Source: Bradyrhizobium sp. MOS003
Lineage (GTDB): Bacteria; Pseudomonadota; Alphaproteobacteria; Rhizobiales; Xanthobacteraceae
Assembly: GCF_003020125.1 (NCBI RefSeq)
Contig: NZ_PYFW01000005.1
Coordinates: forward strand, 248,001-312,000
DNA: 64,000 nt
Direction of reading: 5' to 3'
The notes under the pieces were generated by a model, which was given only the letters and a program-made list of their open reading frames with translations, ran no database searches and was not told where the DNA came from. A program made the translations under genes and the position numbers. Below, piece after piece: positions 1 to 9,333 of the stretch (its first letter is position 1; each line of letters opens with the position of its first letter).

Positions 1-3000
1 CGTGACCGTGCTAATGCTGTTGTAGATCGCCGTGTCGAAGCCGCCGCGGCCGTCGATGTCGTCGTTGCCGCCAAGACCGGTGAAGTTGTTGTTGAAGCTG
101 CTGCCGAACAGCGTGTCGGAGAAGGTCGATCCCTGCACCGCATTGACGCCGGTGAAGGTATCGGTGCCCTCGGTCGCACCCGAGGCGCTGCCGGCAACCG
201 TGACCGCGTTCGTCGTTCCGACGGCGCTGGTCTCGAGGTCGACGCTGACGCTCGAGGCCGCGATCTGGTAGTTCAGGCGGGTCGAGCCGTTGCCGATGAT
301 GGTGTCGTCCCCGCCGGCGCCGGCGAAGTCGTTGAAGGCGCCGGAGGATCCGACATTGCTCGCTCCGGCCTGACCGAATCCGGTCGCGTCGAACGTGTCG
401 TCGAAATTGGTGCCGCGGGCAGCCTCGACGTTGCGGATCGTGTCGGTGCCGACCGTCGCATCGCCGTTCACGGTGCCTGCGGCGAGGTGAACATAGATGC
501 CCGAGGTGGTCGTCGTGTCCGAATTGTAGGTGACCTGGTCGTAGCCGCCGCGGCCGTCGATATAGTCGTCACCGCCGCGTCCCTCGTAGGTCTCGTAGGT
601 GAAGGCCGCATTGTCGCTACCGTAGAACGTGTCGTTGGAGGCCGAGCCCCAGACGGTCGAGACGTTGGAGAAGGTGTCGTGGCCGACGGAGGCATCGCCG
701 TCCGCGGTCCCGGCCCCGATGTCGACAGTGACCGCGCTGGTGGCTCCCAGATACGACAACCGGGTCACGATCTGACCCAAGGCATTGATATCGCCGACGA
801 CGATGTCGTTGCCGCCGCGCCCTTCAAACTCGCTCTGCCCGGTGGCGACACCGGGCAAACCGGTCGAGCCGATAAACCCGCCCGCATTAAACGTGTCGGC
901 ATAATCGCTGCCGAGGATGCCTTCGACATTCGTCAGTACGTCCGTTCCGACGCCAGCGCCGGTCACCGAGCCGGCCGCAAGATTGGCCGTGATGCCTCCC
1001 GTTGCATCGCCGTAATCGGCGCGATCGAAGCCCTGGCCACCATCGAGCTGATCGTTGCCGCCAAGCCCCTGCAGGACGTCATTGCCGCCAAGACCGCTCA
1101 GATTGTCGACATAGACCGTGCCCGCCAGCGTGTTCGGGTTGGCGTCGCCGATCAGGTGAACGCCAGGCGCGAAGATGAAATCCGCAGCCGTGAGGCTCGT
1201 CAAATTGACGTTCTGCAGCGTCAGGCTGTCGCCGTTGCCGAAATTGATGAACGTGTTCGATCCCTGCTGCGAGGCGATCGCCTGCACGTCGGCGAGGTTG
1301 TAGATGCCGGCACCCGACAGGTCGATCTTGTCGGCCTGCCCATGCGAGAAGTCACCGATGAAATCGGCGCCGCCGCCGGTCACATACACGAAGGTGTCGG
1401 CGCCGCCGTTGCCGAGCAGATTGTCGGCGCCGCTGGCCCCCTTCAGCGTATCGTTGAAGCCCGATCCGGACACGCTGTTCACGCCACCGGTGATGGTGTC
1501 ATGTCCAACCGAGGCATCTCCACTGACGGTGCCGCTGGCGAGATCGACTACAACGCCACCGGTCGCGTTCGCGAACAGTATCTGCGTGCTGCCATTACCG
1601 GTTATGAGATCGTTGCCGCCCTGGCCCTGGACGGAATTGAAACCGATGAAGCCCGTCGCATCGTAAGTGTCGGCAAAATTGCTGCCATAGATGCTGTTGA
1701 CGCCCGTAAAGCTGTCGTGACCGACCGACCCGTCCCCGGTAACCGAGCCGGCGTTCAGGCTGACGGTGACGCCGCTGGTGGCATTCGTGTAGAGCAGCCG
1801 CGTGTTGCTATTGCCGGTGATCTGGTCATCACCGCCCAGGCCCTCGAACTGGTTGAAATTGCCGAACGAGCCGACATTGAGCGCGCCGCCCTGACCGTAG
1901 CCGGTCGCATCATAGGTATCGGCGAAGATCGTCCCCTGGATGCCTTCGACCGACTGCAGTGTATCCGTGCCGCTGGAGGCGTCGCCCGTGACTGTGCCAC
2001 TCGCCATGTTCACGCTGACGCCGCCGGTGGTGTAGGTCAGGTTGCTGTACTGAGCGACGTCGAAGCCGCCTCGGCCGTCGATCGTGTCGTTGCCGGCGAG
2101 GCCCTGGAATACCTCATTGGCGGAGCTGCCCGAGATGGTATCGGCAAACAGCGAGCCCATCACCGCGTTTACGCCGGTGAAGTCGTCGGTGCCCACCTGC
2201 GCGACGTCTCCGGCAGCCGTACCGTGTGACGTGCCCGCAGCAATGTCGACGGTGACGCCGTCGAGCGCCTGGCTGAACTGCAGCCGCGTGCCACCGTTGC
2301 CGATGATATGATCGTTGCCGCCCATGCCTTCAAAATTGTTGAAGGTTCCGAGCGAGCCCGCGTTGGTGCTTCCAGAATTGAAAGCTGTCGCGTTGTAGGT
2401 GTCGCTAAAGGCTGTACCGCGTACGCCTTCGATGGAACGCAGGGTGTCGGTTCCGACCGAGGCGTCTCCCGCGACCGTGCCCGCCGCGAGATCGACCGTG
2501 ATTCCGGACGTCGTGGTCGAATCCTGGTTGTAGGAGGCAAAGTCATAGCCGCCGCGGCCATCGATGAAATCGTTGCCGGCCCGCGCGTCGAACTGCTCGT
2601 AAGTGCCGTTCGGGTTGTTGGTGCCGAACAAGGTATCGTCGTGGGTCGAGCCGACGATGGCGTTCACGTTGGTGAAGGTGTCGTGACCGACCGACGCGTC
2701 GCCGTCCGCGGTTCCTGCAGCCAGATCCACCGTCACGCCCGAGGTGGCGCTGACATAGGAGATGCGGGTCAGTATCTGCGCGGAGGCGTTAGCCGAGCCG
2801 GTAATGACGTCGTTGCCGGCGCCGCCCTCGAATTCGTTCAGGCCGACCGCAGCGCCTGGGATGCCGCTGTCACCGACGAATCCGGTAGCATTGAAAGTGT
2901 CGGCAAAGTTGCTGCCGACCGCGCCCTCGATGCTCACGAGCGCCTCCGTCCCGACGCCCGGTCCCGATGCCGTGCCCGCCGTCAGGTTGATGGAAACGCC

Positions 3001-5280
3001 GCCGGTCGCGTCGCTATAGACGGCGCGATCAAAGCCGAGCCCGCCGTGGAGGTAGTCGCTGCCGCCGAGACCTTGAAGGCGGTCGTTGCCGCCGAGGCCG
3101 CTGATGAACTCCGCATTTGCGGTGCCGACGAGATTGTTGGCGTTGGCGTCGCCGACGATCGGCGCCGCTGGCGTACCGAACACGAAATCGCTTGCGACAA
3201 GGCTGCCTAGATTGACGTTCTGGAGCGTGAAACTCTCACTGGAACTGAAGGTGATGACCGTGTTGGGGCCGATCTGCACCGCATGCGAGACCACATCCGC
3301 TAGGCTATAGATGCCGAAGACCCCGGTGAGGTCGATTTTGTCGCCCTGGCTGTGGACGAAATCCTGGATGAAGTCGAAGCCGCCGCCGGTTGCATAGACG
3401 AAGGTGTCCGCGCCAACGCCGCCGTTCAGGAAGTCGTTGCCGGCAAGACCGTCCAGGATGTCGTTGCCGTTGCTGCCGGAGAGGCCATCATTGCTCGCGC
3501 TGCCGACGATGGTATCATTGAAGTTGGACCCGAGGACGTTGAACACGCCGCCGGTGATGGTGTCGTGACCGACCGAGCCGTCGCCATCGGCCGTACCCGC
3601 AGTGAGATTGACGCTCACGCCGCCGGTCGCGTTGCCATACTGGATCTGCGTATTTTCGTTGCCGGAGATGATGTCATTGCCGGCATTGCCCTGGAATGAG
3701 TTGAAGTTCGCGTTGATGCCGATGAAACCCGTTGCGTCGTAAACGTCCGCAGAATTGCTGCCGAGCGCACTGTTGACGCCGCTGAACGTGTCGTGACCGG
3801 TCGAGCCGTCGCCGCTGGCCGTGCCGGCCGCGAGATTGATCGTCACCCCACCGGTCGCATTGGCGAAAATGAGGCGCGTGTTTCCGTTACCGGTGATTAC
3901 GTCGTCACCACCGACCCCTTCGAACTGATTGAAGGTGCCATTGTTGCCGCTGTTGGCCCCGCTCACACCATAGCCGGTCGCAACGTAGGTATCGCTGAAG
4001 TTGGTGCCCTGGATGCCCTCGATCGAACGAAGCGTATCCGTGCCGTTCGACACATCACCGGTGACGATACCCGCCGCCATGTCGACGGTGATGCTTCCGG
4101 TGGTGAAGAAGATGTTGTTGTAGGAGGCGATGTCGAAGCCACCGCGGCCGTCGATATAGTCGTTGCCGGCAAGGCCGGTAAAGGTGTCGTTGGTCGCACC
4201 GCCCAGCAGCGTGTCGTCGAACATCGATGCCTGGACGGCGTTGACGCCCGTGAATTGATCGGTGCCGACCGATGAATCGCCGGTGGCGATGCCGGTGACG
4301 AAGTCGACGTTGACGCCGCCGGTGGCATTATTGAAACCGAGCCGCGTGAAGCCGTTGCCGGTGATGAGGTCGTCGCCACCGTTGCCGGTGAACTCGTTGA
4401 ACGTCCCGTTCGAACCGGCATTGATGCTGCCCGAGCCGAAGCCGGTGGCATTGTAGGTGTCGACGAAATTGGTGCCGCGGATCGCCTCGATCCCGCGCAA
4501 CGTATCGGTTCCGATGGTCGCATCGCCGGTCACTGATCCCGCGGCGAGATTGACCGTAATACCCGTCGTGGTGTTCGGATCGACGTTGTAGTCCACGCGG
4601 TCAAAGCCACCGCGGCCGTCGATGTAGTCGTTGCCCGCGAAGCCCGAATAGACCTCCGCGGTGAACATCGGATTGTTGCTGCCCAGAATCGTATCGTTGT
4701 AGGCGGAGCCCCAGACGCCGTTGAAGCCGGAGCCAACGAGCGTGTCATGGCCCACCGACGTATCACCCTGCGCATAGCCGGCTGCGAGATCGACCGTCAC
4801 CGCCCCGGTGGCGCTGACATAGGAGACGCGCGTCAGCTCGGCTCCCTGGCTGTTGGTGTTGCTGATGATGGTGTCGTCGCCGCCTTTGCCTTCGAACTCG
4901 TTGTAGCCGACCGGGCTGCCCGGCACATGAGCGTCGCCGGTGAAGCCGGCGCCGTTGAACGTATCGGCAAAGTTGCTGCCGATGGCCGCCTCGATGTTGA
5001 CGAGCGTGTCGGTCCCCACGCCTGCACCGCTCGCCGTCCCCTGCGCGAGGTTGATCGTGACGCCACCAGTCGCGTCCGTATAGTCGGCGCGGTCCAAGCC
5101 CGGGCCGCCATCAAGGATATCATCGCCGGAACCGCCGGTGAGATAGTCCCTGCCGGCGCCGCCGAACAGGATGTCGTTGCCGTCGCCGCCGCTGATGCGA
5201 TCGTTGCCATCCTGGCCGTCGATCAGATCATTGCCGCTTCCGCCGGAGAGCACGTCATCGCCGAGCGAACCGAACAAGGT
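1..5280 (-). repeat. Tandem ~2.0-2.1 kb coding super-repeat, at least three copies
   Basis: Within the giant RTX gene, the phrase encoding GFDRADY or a close variant followed by DATGG recurs near 5095, 3033 and 1027, spacings of about 2.06 and 2.01 kb. Each is followed by the same series of modules: EFEG, SYVSAT, DGRGG, an N(E/D)F-type block, then DADTFVY and DKIDL before the next RTX block. The copies differ at many codons, so this is an old duplication maintained at protein level. The third copy is cut by the window edge. Confidence 0.85.
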
Positions 5281-8200
5281 GCTCCCGATCGGGGTCAGCA
5301 CGGCATTCGCGACCTCGGTGTCGAGATGGTCGACAAAGCGGTCGGTCAGTCGATCGATGGAACCCTGATCGGCAAAATCGGTCGCCGCCAGTTGATCGGC
5401 GGCCGCACCTTGGGCGACCTGGCCGGCTTGCGCCAGCTCGGTGACGTTCGTGGCCGTCTGGATGCTGTCGTTCGCGGCAGCAACGACCTGGATAACCGTC
5501 GCAGCAGCGGCTGTGCTGACTCCGGACAACGTGACAACACTCTGAACCGTATCCGAAGAGGCCAGATCGAAGGCCGGCGTGTTGGGAGCGGTCTGAGATG
5601 CGGTGATGGCCCCCGCAATTGCTGAAATGACCGCATCCGGTGCCACGCCGACCGCCGACACCTGAGCCACCGTGCTTTGGACCTGGATGGCCGCCGCAAG
5701 CACCGCCGTCGCCGTCGCATCGCCACTCACCGCAGCAGGCACCGGGTCGTACGAGAGAAGGTCGATCGGGTTCTGGGGATCAGAAAGGAGATTGACGTTG
5801 AACGCGGCCGCAATGGCGCCGATGGCCTGGTCCACCGTCAGCGGATGCTCATCGCTTGCCGTGCTGTCGACCAAAGCGACGATCAGCGTCGTCAGCGGCG
5901 TGATGACGGTGGAACCCTCCGGCGCCCGCAGCACACCCGCGACCTGCAAGCCCGTCGAGATATCGACACCGCCGATGCTCACGAGGGGGCCGGATCCGCC
6001 CGCCAGCGTAAAGCTGCCGTCCGCCCGCGTGGTCGTGAACGCCTCGCCGGCGTCGAGTATTCCGTTGTTGTTGGCGTCGGCGAAGACGGTCGCGCCGCCG
6101 ATATAGCCGTCGATATCCAGCGCGTTGATCTCGTTGGCACCGGATTCCACGGTCAGCAGGAGCGTGTCCGTGCTCACTGCCTGATGAACGCCATCGTCGG
6201 AGATGGCGGTGACGTGCAGCGTGAACGGATCCGGGCTGCCGACGGCATGATTCGGGATCAAGACGACATTCTGAATCGAACCGCCGGTCACCAGCCAGGT
6301 GCCGTCTCCGATCGCGGCGCCATTCTCGACCGTAAAGCTCGACGGCACCCCCTCGATCTTCACTGACAAGGTGCTGCTCAAGTCGACCTTGGTCGCCGCA
6401 ATATTCAAGACGATGTTGCCGTCTGCAGCTCCCGACGAGTTTTGAACGTTCAGTATCGGCGCGTCCTGCGCGCCGTGGATGTCGAAGCTGATGCTCTTGC
6501 TCGTGCCGTCGACGGACTTAACCATGAAGGTCTCCGTCCTGACGTCGTTGGCGCCAAGATACTGGATCGCGGAATTGTCGAAGGTATAGGTGTAGTGACC
6601 ATCGGCCTGCAGCATCACCTTGCCGAGGTTGCCGGCTGCCGTGATCTCACCGGCCTGGAACGCGGCCTGGTTCTGGTCGGCATCGCTGATGGATAGCTGG
6701 CCGGATGCGGTTAGCTGGCCATCCTCAGTGATGTCATGCTGGGTGGGGCCACCGATGGCCGCCGCATCGTTCACGCCGTGGATCGTGAACGTCACGTTCT
6801 TGGTCGTGCCGTCCAGAGCCTTGACTGTGAAGGTCTCGTCGCGGGTCTCGCCCTGGCCGAGATATTGAACGGAGCCGTTGGCGACCGAATAGCTGTAGTC
6901 CCCGTTGGCGCCGATCGTCAGCGACCCGAGATTGCCGAGCCCCGAAGCGACAACGGTTTGGAACGAATTCTGGTTCTGATCGACATCGTTGATCGACAGC
7001 GTGCCGGACGCCGTCAGGACGCCGTCCTCGGTGACGTCATGCTGACCGAGATTGCCGATCACGGCTGCGTCGTTGGTACCCGTGATTTTCACCACGATAT
7101 CGCGCGTAGCGGTGCCGTCGGCGGAGACGACCGTCAGGGTGTCGGTGACCTGCTGCCCTGCGGTGAGCGGGTTCGACTTCACGGGATCGAGCGTGTAGGT
7201 CCAGGCGCCCGTCGCCGCGTTGAAAGTGAAATTGCCATAAGTGCCGGCCAGCGAGGCAGGGGTCGCGAAATGGTCTTGTCCGCTGTCGGCGTCATGCACC
7301 GCAAGCTGGCCCGATGCGTTGGGATCGCCGGCGATGCTTCCGGCCTCGGTGACGGAAATGTCCTGGCTCCCCGACACCGTGATCGTGGCCGCGTCGTTGT
7401 TGCCGGTGATGGTCACCGCGAGCGTCGACGAGCCTGTTCCACCATGGTTGTCGGCATTCGTGTAGGTGAACTGCTCCGTCACCTGCTGCCCTGCGGCGAG
7501 CGCCTGCACGGCGGTGCTGGAATTGTTGAGCGTGTAGGTGTAGGCGCCGGTCGCCTTGGTGACCACCAGCGTTCCGTAGGTACCGACCACGGTGATCGTG
7601 GTGCCGTTGTCCGTGCCTCCCGCCACGGCGGACACGGTGTGGCTATCACCGGCATCAGCGTCCGTGTCGTTTGCGAGCAGATTACCGCTGGCAACGGTCG
7701 TCACGTCCTCCTTGGCGGAGGCGGTGTCCGCGACTGCGACCGGCACGTGATTGGTCGAGCCTTCGATGACGATTTCGACCTTTTCGATCGAGGCGACGGC
7801 AAGGTCGAAGCTCCTGAACGCATAGTCCGCGCTGCCATAGCGCGCGATGAGGGCCTGAATGGCCGCAAGATCCGACCTGAACGAAGCCGAGTTCGCCATC
7901 GTTTGCGTCACGACGAGGCGGAGCGTGTCCTGGCCTTTGCCGCCGTCGTAGATATCGACCGAACCCACGTTCTCCGAAGCGCGATAGATCAGGATGTCGT
8001 TGCCGTTGCCGCCGCTGACGAGGTCGGTGCCGGCGCCGCCATCGATGATATCGTCGCCATTGTCGCCAGAGATCAGGTCGTTGCCCGCCCCACCGAGCAG
8101 CGTATCGTTGCCGTTCCCGCCGAGGATGATGTCGTTACCGGTGCCGCCATCCACCGTGTCGTTGCCATTGCCGGCGTCGACGATGTCGTTGCCTGCACCC

Positions 8201-8349
8201 GCGTTGATGGTGTCGTTGCCGTTGCCGCCCTGAACGAGATCATTTCCCGCTCCGGCGCCGACGGCATCGTCGCCATTCTTCGCATTGATGATGTCGGACG
8301 CGCTGGTGCCGGTGATCTGATCGTTTGCGTTGGTGCCGTTAATGATCAT
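1..8349 (-). CDS. Giant RTX/VCBS-repeat calcium-binding protein (3' end outside window)
   Basis: The reading frame is open from ATG at 8349 to the left edge, giving 2783 residues with no stop, so the C-terminus is missing. A purine-rich GAGAAAGAT lies about 7 bases upstream of the ATG. Domains in order: RTX nonapeptides (GGxGNDxL type), residues ~1-110; four VCBS/cadherin-like blocks, ~200-630, with recurring VTEDG, LTASG and DVDQNQ motifs; a further beta domain, ~630-740; a carboxypeptidase-like segment with an EF-hand-like loop DANNNGILDAGE, ~740-830; an Ala-rich, probably helical stretch, ~830-1020; then RTX blocks alternating with ~90-residue beta units and serralysin C-terminal-like segments (DKIDLTG, SLADV) to the edge. 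No Sec signal is visible. Family knowledge: such proteins usually leave by type I secretion as adhesins or calcium-stabilised surface proteins, and the secretion signal would lie in the missing C-terminus. No ABC exporter is in the window. Function as an adhesin is inferred; an enzymatic domain could lie beyond the edge. Confidence 0.93.
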   Translation of the reverse strand, partial: MIINGTNANDQITGTSASDIINAKNGDDAVGAGAGNDLVQGGNGNDTINAGAGNDIVDAGNGNDTVDGGTGNDIILGGNGNDTLLGGAGNDLISGDNGDDIIDGGAGTDLVSGGNGNDILIYRASENVGSVDIYDGGKGQDTLRLVVTQTMANSASFRSDLAAIQALIARYGSADYAFRSFDLAVASIEKVEIVIEGSTNHVPVAVADTASAKEDVTTVASGNLLANDTDADAGDSHTVSAVAGGTDNGTTITVVGTYGTLVVTKATGAYTYTLNNSSTAVQALAAGQQVTEQFTYTNADNHGGTGSSTLAVTITGNNDAATITVSGSQDISVTEAGSIAGDPNASGQLAVHDADSGQDHFATPASLAGTYGNFTFNAATGAWTYTLDPVKSNPLTAGQQVTDTLTVVSADGTATRDIVVKITGTNDAAVIGNLGQHDVTEDGVLTASGTLSINDVDQNQNSFQTVVASGLGNLGSLTIGANGDYSYSVANGSVQYLGQGETRDETFTVKALDGTTKNVTFTIHGVNDAAAIGGPTQHDITEDGQLTASGQLSISDADQNQAAFQAGEITAAGNLGKVMLQADGHYTYTFDNSAIQYLGANDVRTETFMVKSVDGTSKSISFDIHGAQDAPILNVQNSSGAADGNIVLNIAATKVDLSSTLSVKIEGVPSSFTVENGAAIGDGTWLVTGGSIQNVVLIPNHAVGSPDPFTLHVTAISDDGVHQAVSTDTLLLTVESGANEINALDIDGYIGGATVFADANNNGILDAGEAFTTTRADGSFTLAGGSGPLVSIGGVDISTGLQVAGVLRAPEGSTVITPLTTLIVALVDSTASDEHPLTVDQAIGAIAAAFNVNLLSDPQNPIDLLSYDPVPAAVSGDATATAVLAAAIQVQSTVAQVSAVGVAPDAVISAIAGAITASQTAPNTPAFDLASSDTVQSVVTLSGVSTAAAATVIQVVAAANDSIQTATNVTELAQAGQVAQGAAADQLAATDFADQGSIDRLTDRFVDHLDTEVANAVLTPIGSTLFGSLGDDVLSGGSGNDLIDGQDGNDRISGGDGNDILFGGAGRDYLTGGSGDDILDGGPGLDRADYTDATGGVTINLAQGTASGAGVGTDTLVNIEAAIGSNFADTFNGAGFTGDAHVPGSPVGYNEFEGKGGDDTIISNTNSQGAELTRVSYVSATGAVTVDLAAGYAQGDTSVGHDTLVGSGFNGVWGSAYNDTILGSNNPMFTAEVYSGFAGNDYIDGRGGFDRVDYNVDPNTTTGITVNLAAGSVTGDATIGTDTLRGIEAIRGTNFVDTYNATGFGSGSINAGSNGTFNEFTGNGGDDLITGNGFTRLGFNNATGGVNVDFVTGIATGDSSVGTDQFTGVNAVQASMFDDTLLGGATNDTFTGLAGNDYIDGRGGFDIASYNNIFFTTGSITVDMAAGIVTGDVSNGTDTLRSIEGIQGTNFSDTYVATGYGVSGANSGNNGTFNQFEGVGGDDVITGNGNTRLIFANATGGVTINLAAGTASGDGSTGHDTFSGVNSALGSNSADVYDATGFIGINANFNSFQGNAGNDIISGNENTQIQYGNATGGVSVNLTAGTADGDGSVGHDTITGGVFNVLGSNFNDTIVGSASNDGLSGSNGNDILDGLAGNDFLNGGVGADTFVYATGGGFDFIQDFVHSQGDKIDLTGVFGIYSLADVVSHAVQIGPNTVITFSSSESFTLQNVNLGSLVASDFVFGTPAAPIVGDANANNLVGTANAEFISGLGGNDRLQGLGGSDYLHGGLGFDRAVYSDATGGVSINLTAGTASGPGVGTEALVSIEGAVGSNFADTFNATGFVGDSGIPGAAVGLNEFEGGAGNDVITGSANASAQILTRISYVSATSGVTVDLAAGTADGDASVGHDTFTNVNAIVGSTHDDTLFGTNNPNGTYEQFDARAGNDFIDGRGGYDFASYNQDSTTTSGITVDLAAGTVAGDASVGTDTLRSIEGVRGTAFSDTYNATAFNSGSTNAGSLGTFNNFEGMGGNDHIIGNGGTRLQFSQALDGVTVDIAAGTSHGTAAGDVAQVGTDDFTGVNAVMGSLFADTISGSSANEVFQGLAGNDTIDGRGGFDVAQYSNLTYTTGGVSVNMASGTVTGDASSGTDTLQSVEGIQGTIFADTYDATGYGQGGALNVGSFGNFNQFEGLGGDDQITGNSNTRLLYTNATSGVTVSLNAGSVTGDGSVGHDSFTGVNSIYGSNFADTYDATGFIGFNSVQGQGGNDLITGNGSTQILFANATGGVVVDLASGTVSGDASVGHDTITGGVNSVSGSGFNDTLKGASGADNLLGNGGADTFVYVTGGGADFIGDFSHGQADKIDLSGAGIYNLADVQAIASQQGSNTFINFGNGDSLTLQNVNLTSLTAADFIFAPGVHLIGDANPNTLAGTVYVDNLSGLGGNDVLQGLGGNDQLDGGQGFDRADYGDATGGITANLAAGSVTGAGVGTDVLTNVEGILGSDYADTFNAGGFIGSTGLPGVATGQSEFEGRGGNDIVVGDINALGQIVTRLSYLGATSAVTVDIGAGTADGDASVGHDTFSNVSTVWGSASNDTFYGSDNAAFTYETYEGRGGDDYIDGRGGYDQVTYNSDTTTTSGIYVHLAAGTVNGDATVGTDTIRNVEAARGTNFDDTFDATGFGQAGASNVGSSGAFNDFAGAGGDDTIIGNGSTRLNYQIAASSVSVDLETSAVGTTNAVTVAGSASGATEGTDTFTGVNAVQGSTFSDTLFGSSFNNNFTGLGGNDDIDGRGGFDTAIYNSISTVT

Positions 8350-9333
8350 GGCGATTTATCTTTCTCGATAGGGCAACAGACATCGCTCGCGAGCGCGCGG
8401 AAACGGCTTGCGTCATGCGCATGGAGCAATATTCAATCGTCGAAAGCGGAACGCGGTATGGACGCGACGCGTGACATCGTGCGGTCGCTCATGGTGAGCC
8501 CCCTCCCTTGACCTTCTTGATTTCTTGGGTTCGCCGTCAGCCCAACGGCGTGAGTTTGAAATGAAATGGTCTTGTTATTGTTCGACGCCTTGCTCCGTTG
8601 CCTGGCATCGCCTGGATTCTCGCAATTGCAATTTCCGACCGTCGAAAAGACTTTTCTGATAACTGCAAATTGTTTCCACTGTTGCGTGACTGCGTCAAGA
8701 CAGCACAGCGGCTAACCTTAAGAGAGGTGTGGACTGGACAGCGCAGCCTGAAATGCGCGCGCACCCAACCGGCGGTCGCGCCCGATTTCAGCAATACGAG
8801 GAATCGAAGCTTTCCCAGACTACAGCACAATAAGGGCTGGAACGAAGCGATCGCCCGTTGCGTCGCGACCGGCACGAGGAGATCGCCCAAGATGCCGAGC
8901 AAATGAGCTACCACCGCTGATAGCGCCGGGATACGATGCGCGCCCTGTCCCCCTGCGGCGCCTGCGACACTCTGCCGCACCCAGATCTCACTGCGGATCG
9001 ACGCTGCAGGCGGAGAACCTGCACCAAAATCCATCAGGCTCGAGCAGAGCAACGTCATTCTCAATTCCCGGGACGAAGGCTTTCCCCCTCCATGGATAAC
9101 CCCCGCACGTCTTGACGCGTGACCCGAATGCGTCATGCCGGTGCTGGGGACAGCGCCTCGGCAGACATTATCCGCTAGACTTTGGTCGGGCACCGTTCTC
9201 GGGAAAAACAAGCAAAAGGGCTTGCGTCGGGCCGCCTCCTAAGCATGGCGGGGGTGCCCGCACGGAATGCGGCAAGAAAGGATGCGCGCCGGCTCGCAGC
9301 CGAACGCCTGGAGCTCAGCGGAGGGGACCGCTC
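8350..9333. promoter_or_regulatory. Divergent intergenic region between RTX gene and luxR-like pseudogene
   Basis: This ~1 kb stretch holds no convincing gene: open frames in it lack plausible protein composition or ribosome sites. It must carry the promoters of the leftward RTX gene and the rightward LuxR-type pseudogene. The 10-mer GACGCGTGAC occurs at 8466-8475, about 117 bases upstream of the RTX start, and again at 9114-9123 upstream of the regulator. No sigma-factor boxes can be assigned with confidence. Confidence 0.5.
9113..9135. promoter_or_regulatory. Inverted repeat TGACGC-N11-GCGTCA, possible operator
   Basis: A perfect 6-base inverted repeat with an 11-base spacer lies about 200 bases upstream of the LuxR-type pseudogene. 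Its left arm overlaps the 10-mer shared with the RTX upstream region. The size and symmetry fit a dimeric regulator site, but short GC-rich palindromes arise by chance, so this is tentative. Confidence 0.25.

Noticed and set aside
1000..5300. Regular direct repeats resembling a CRISPR or satellite array
   Set aside because: The periodicity is in codons of RTX and beta-repeat units, units vary in length and are within one open frame; there are no constant short repeats with unique spacers.
487..8511. Long plus-strand open frames opposite the RTX gene (for example 487-2229 and 6736-8511)
   Set aside because: They mirror the periodic, GC-biased codons of the minus-strand RTX gene, have no ribosome sites and no recognisable domains. 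The minus strand gives a continuous, domain-rich protein.
8537..9211. Minus-strand 224-codon frame in the RTX-luxR intergenic region
   Set aside because: Composition is not protein-like, no start signal, no motif; it spans the region that must contain two promoters.
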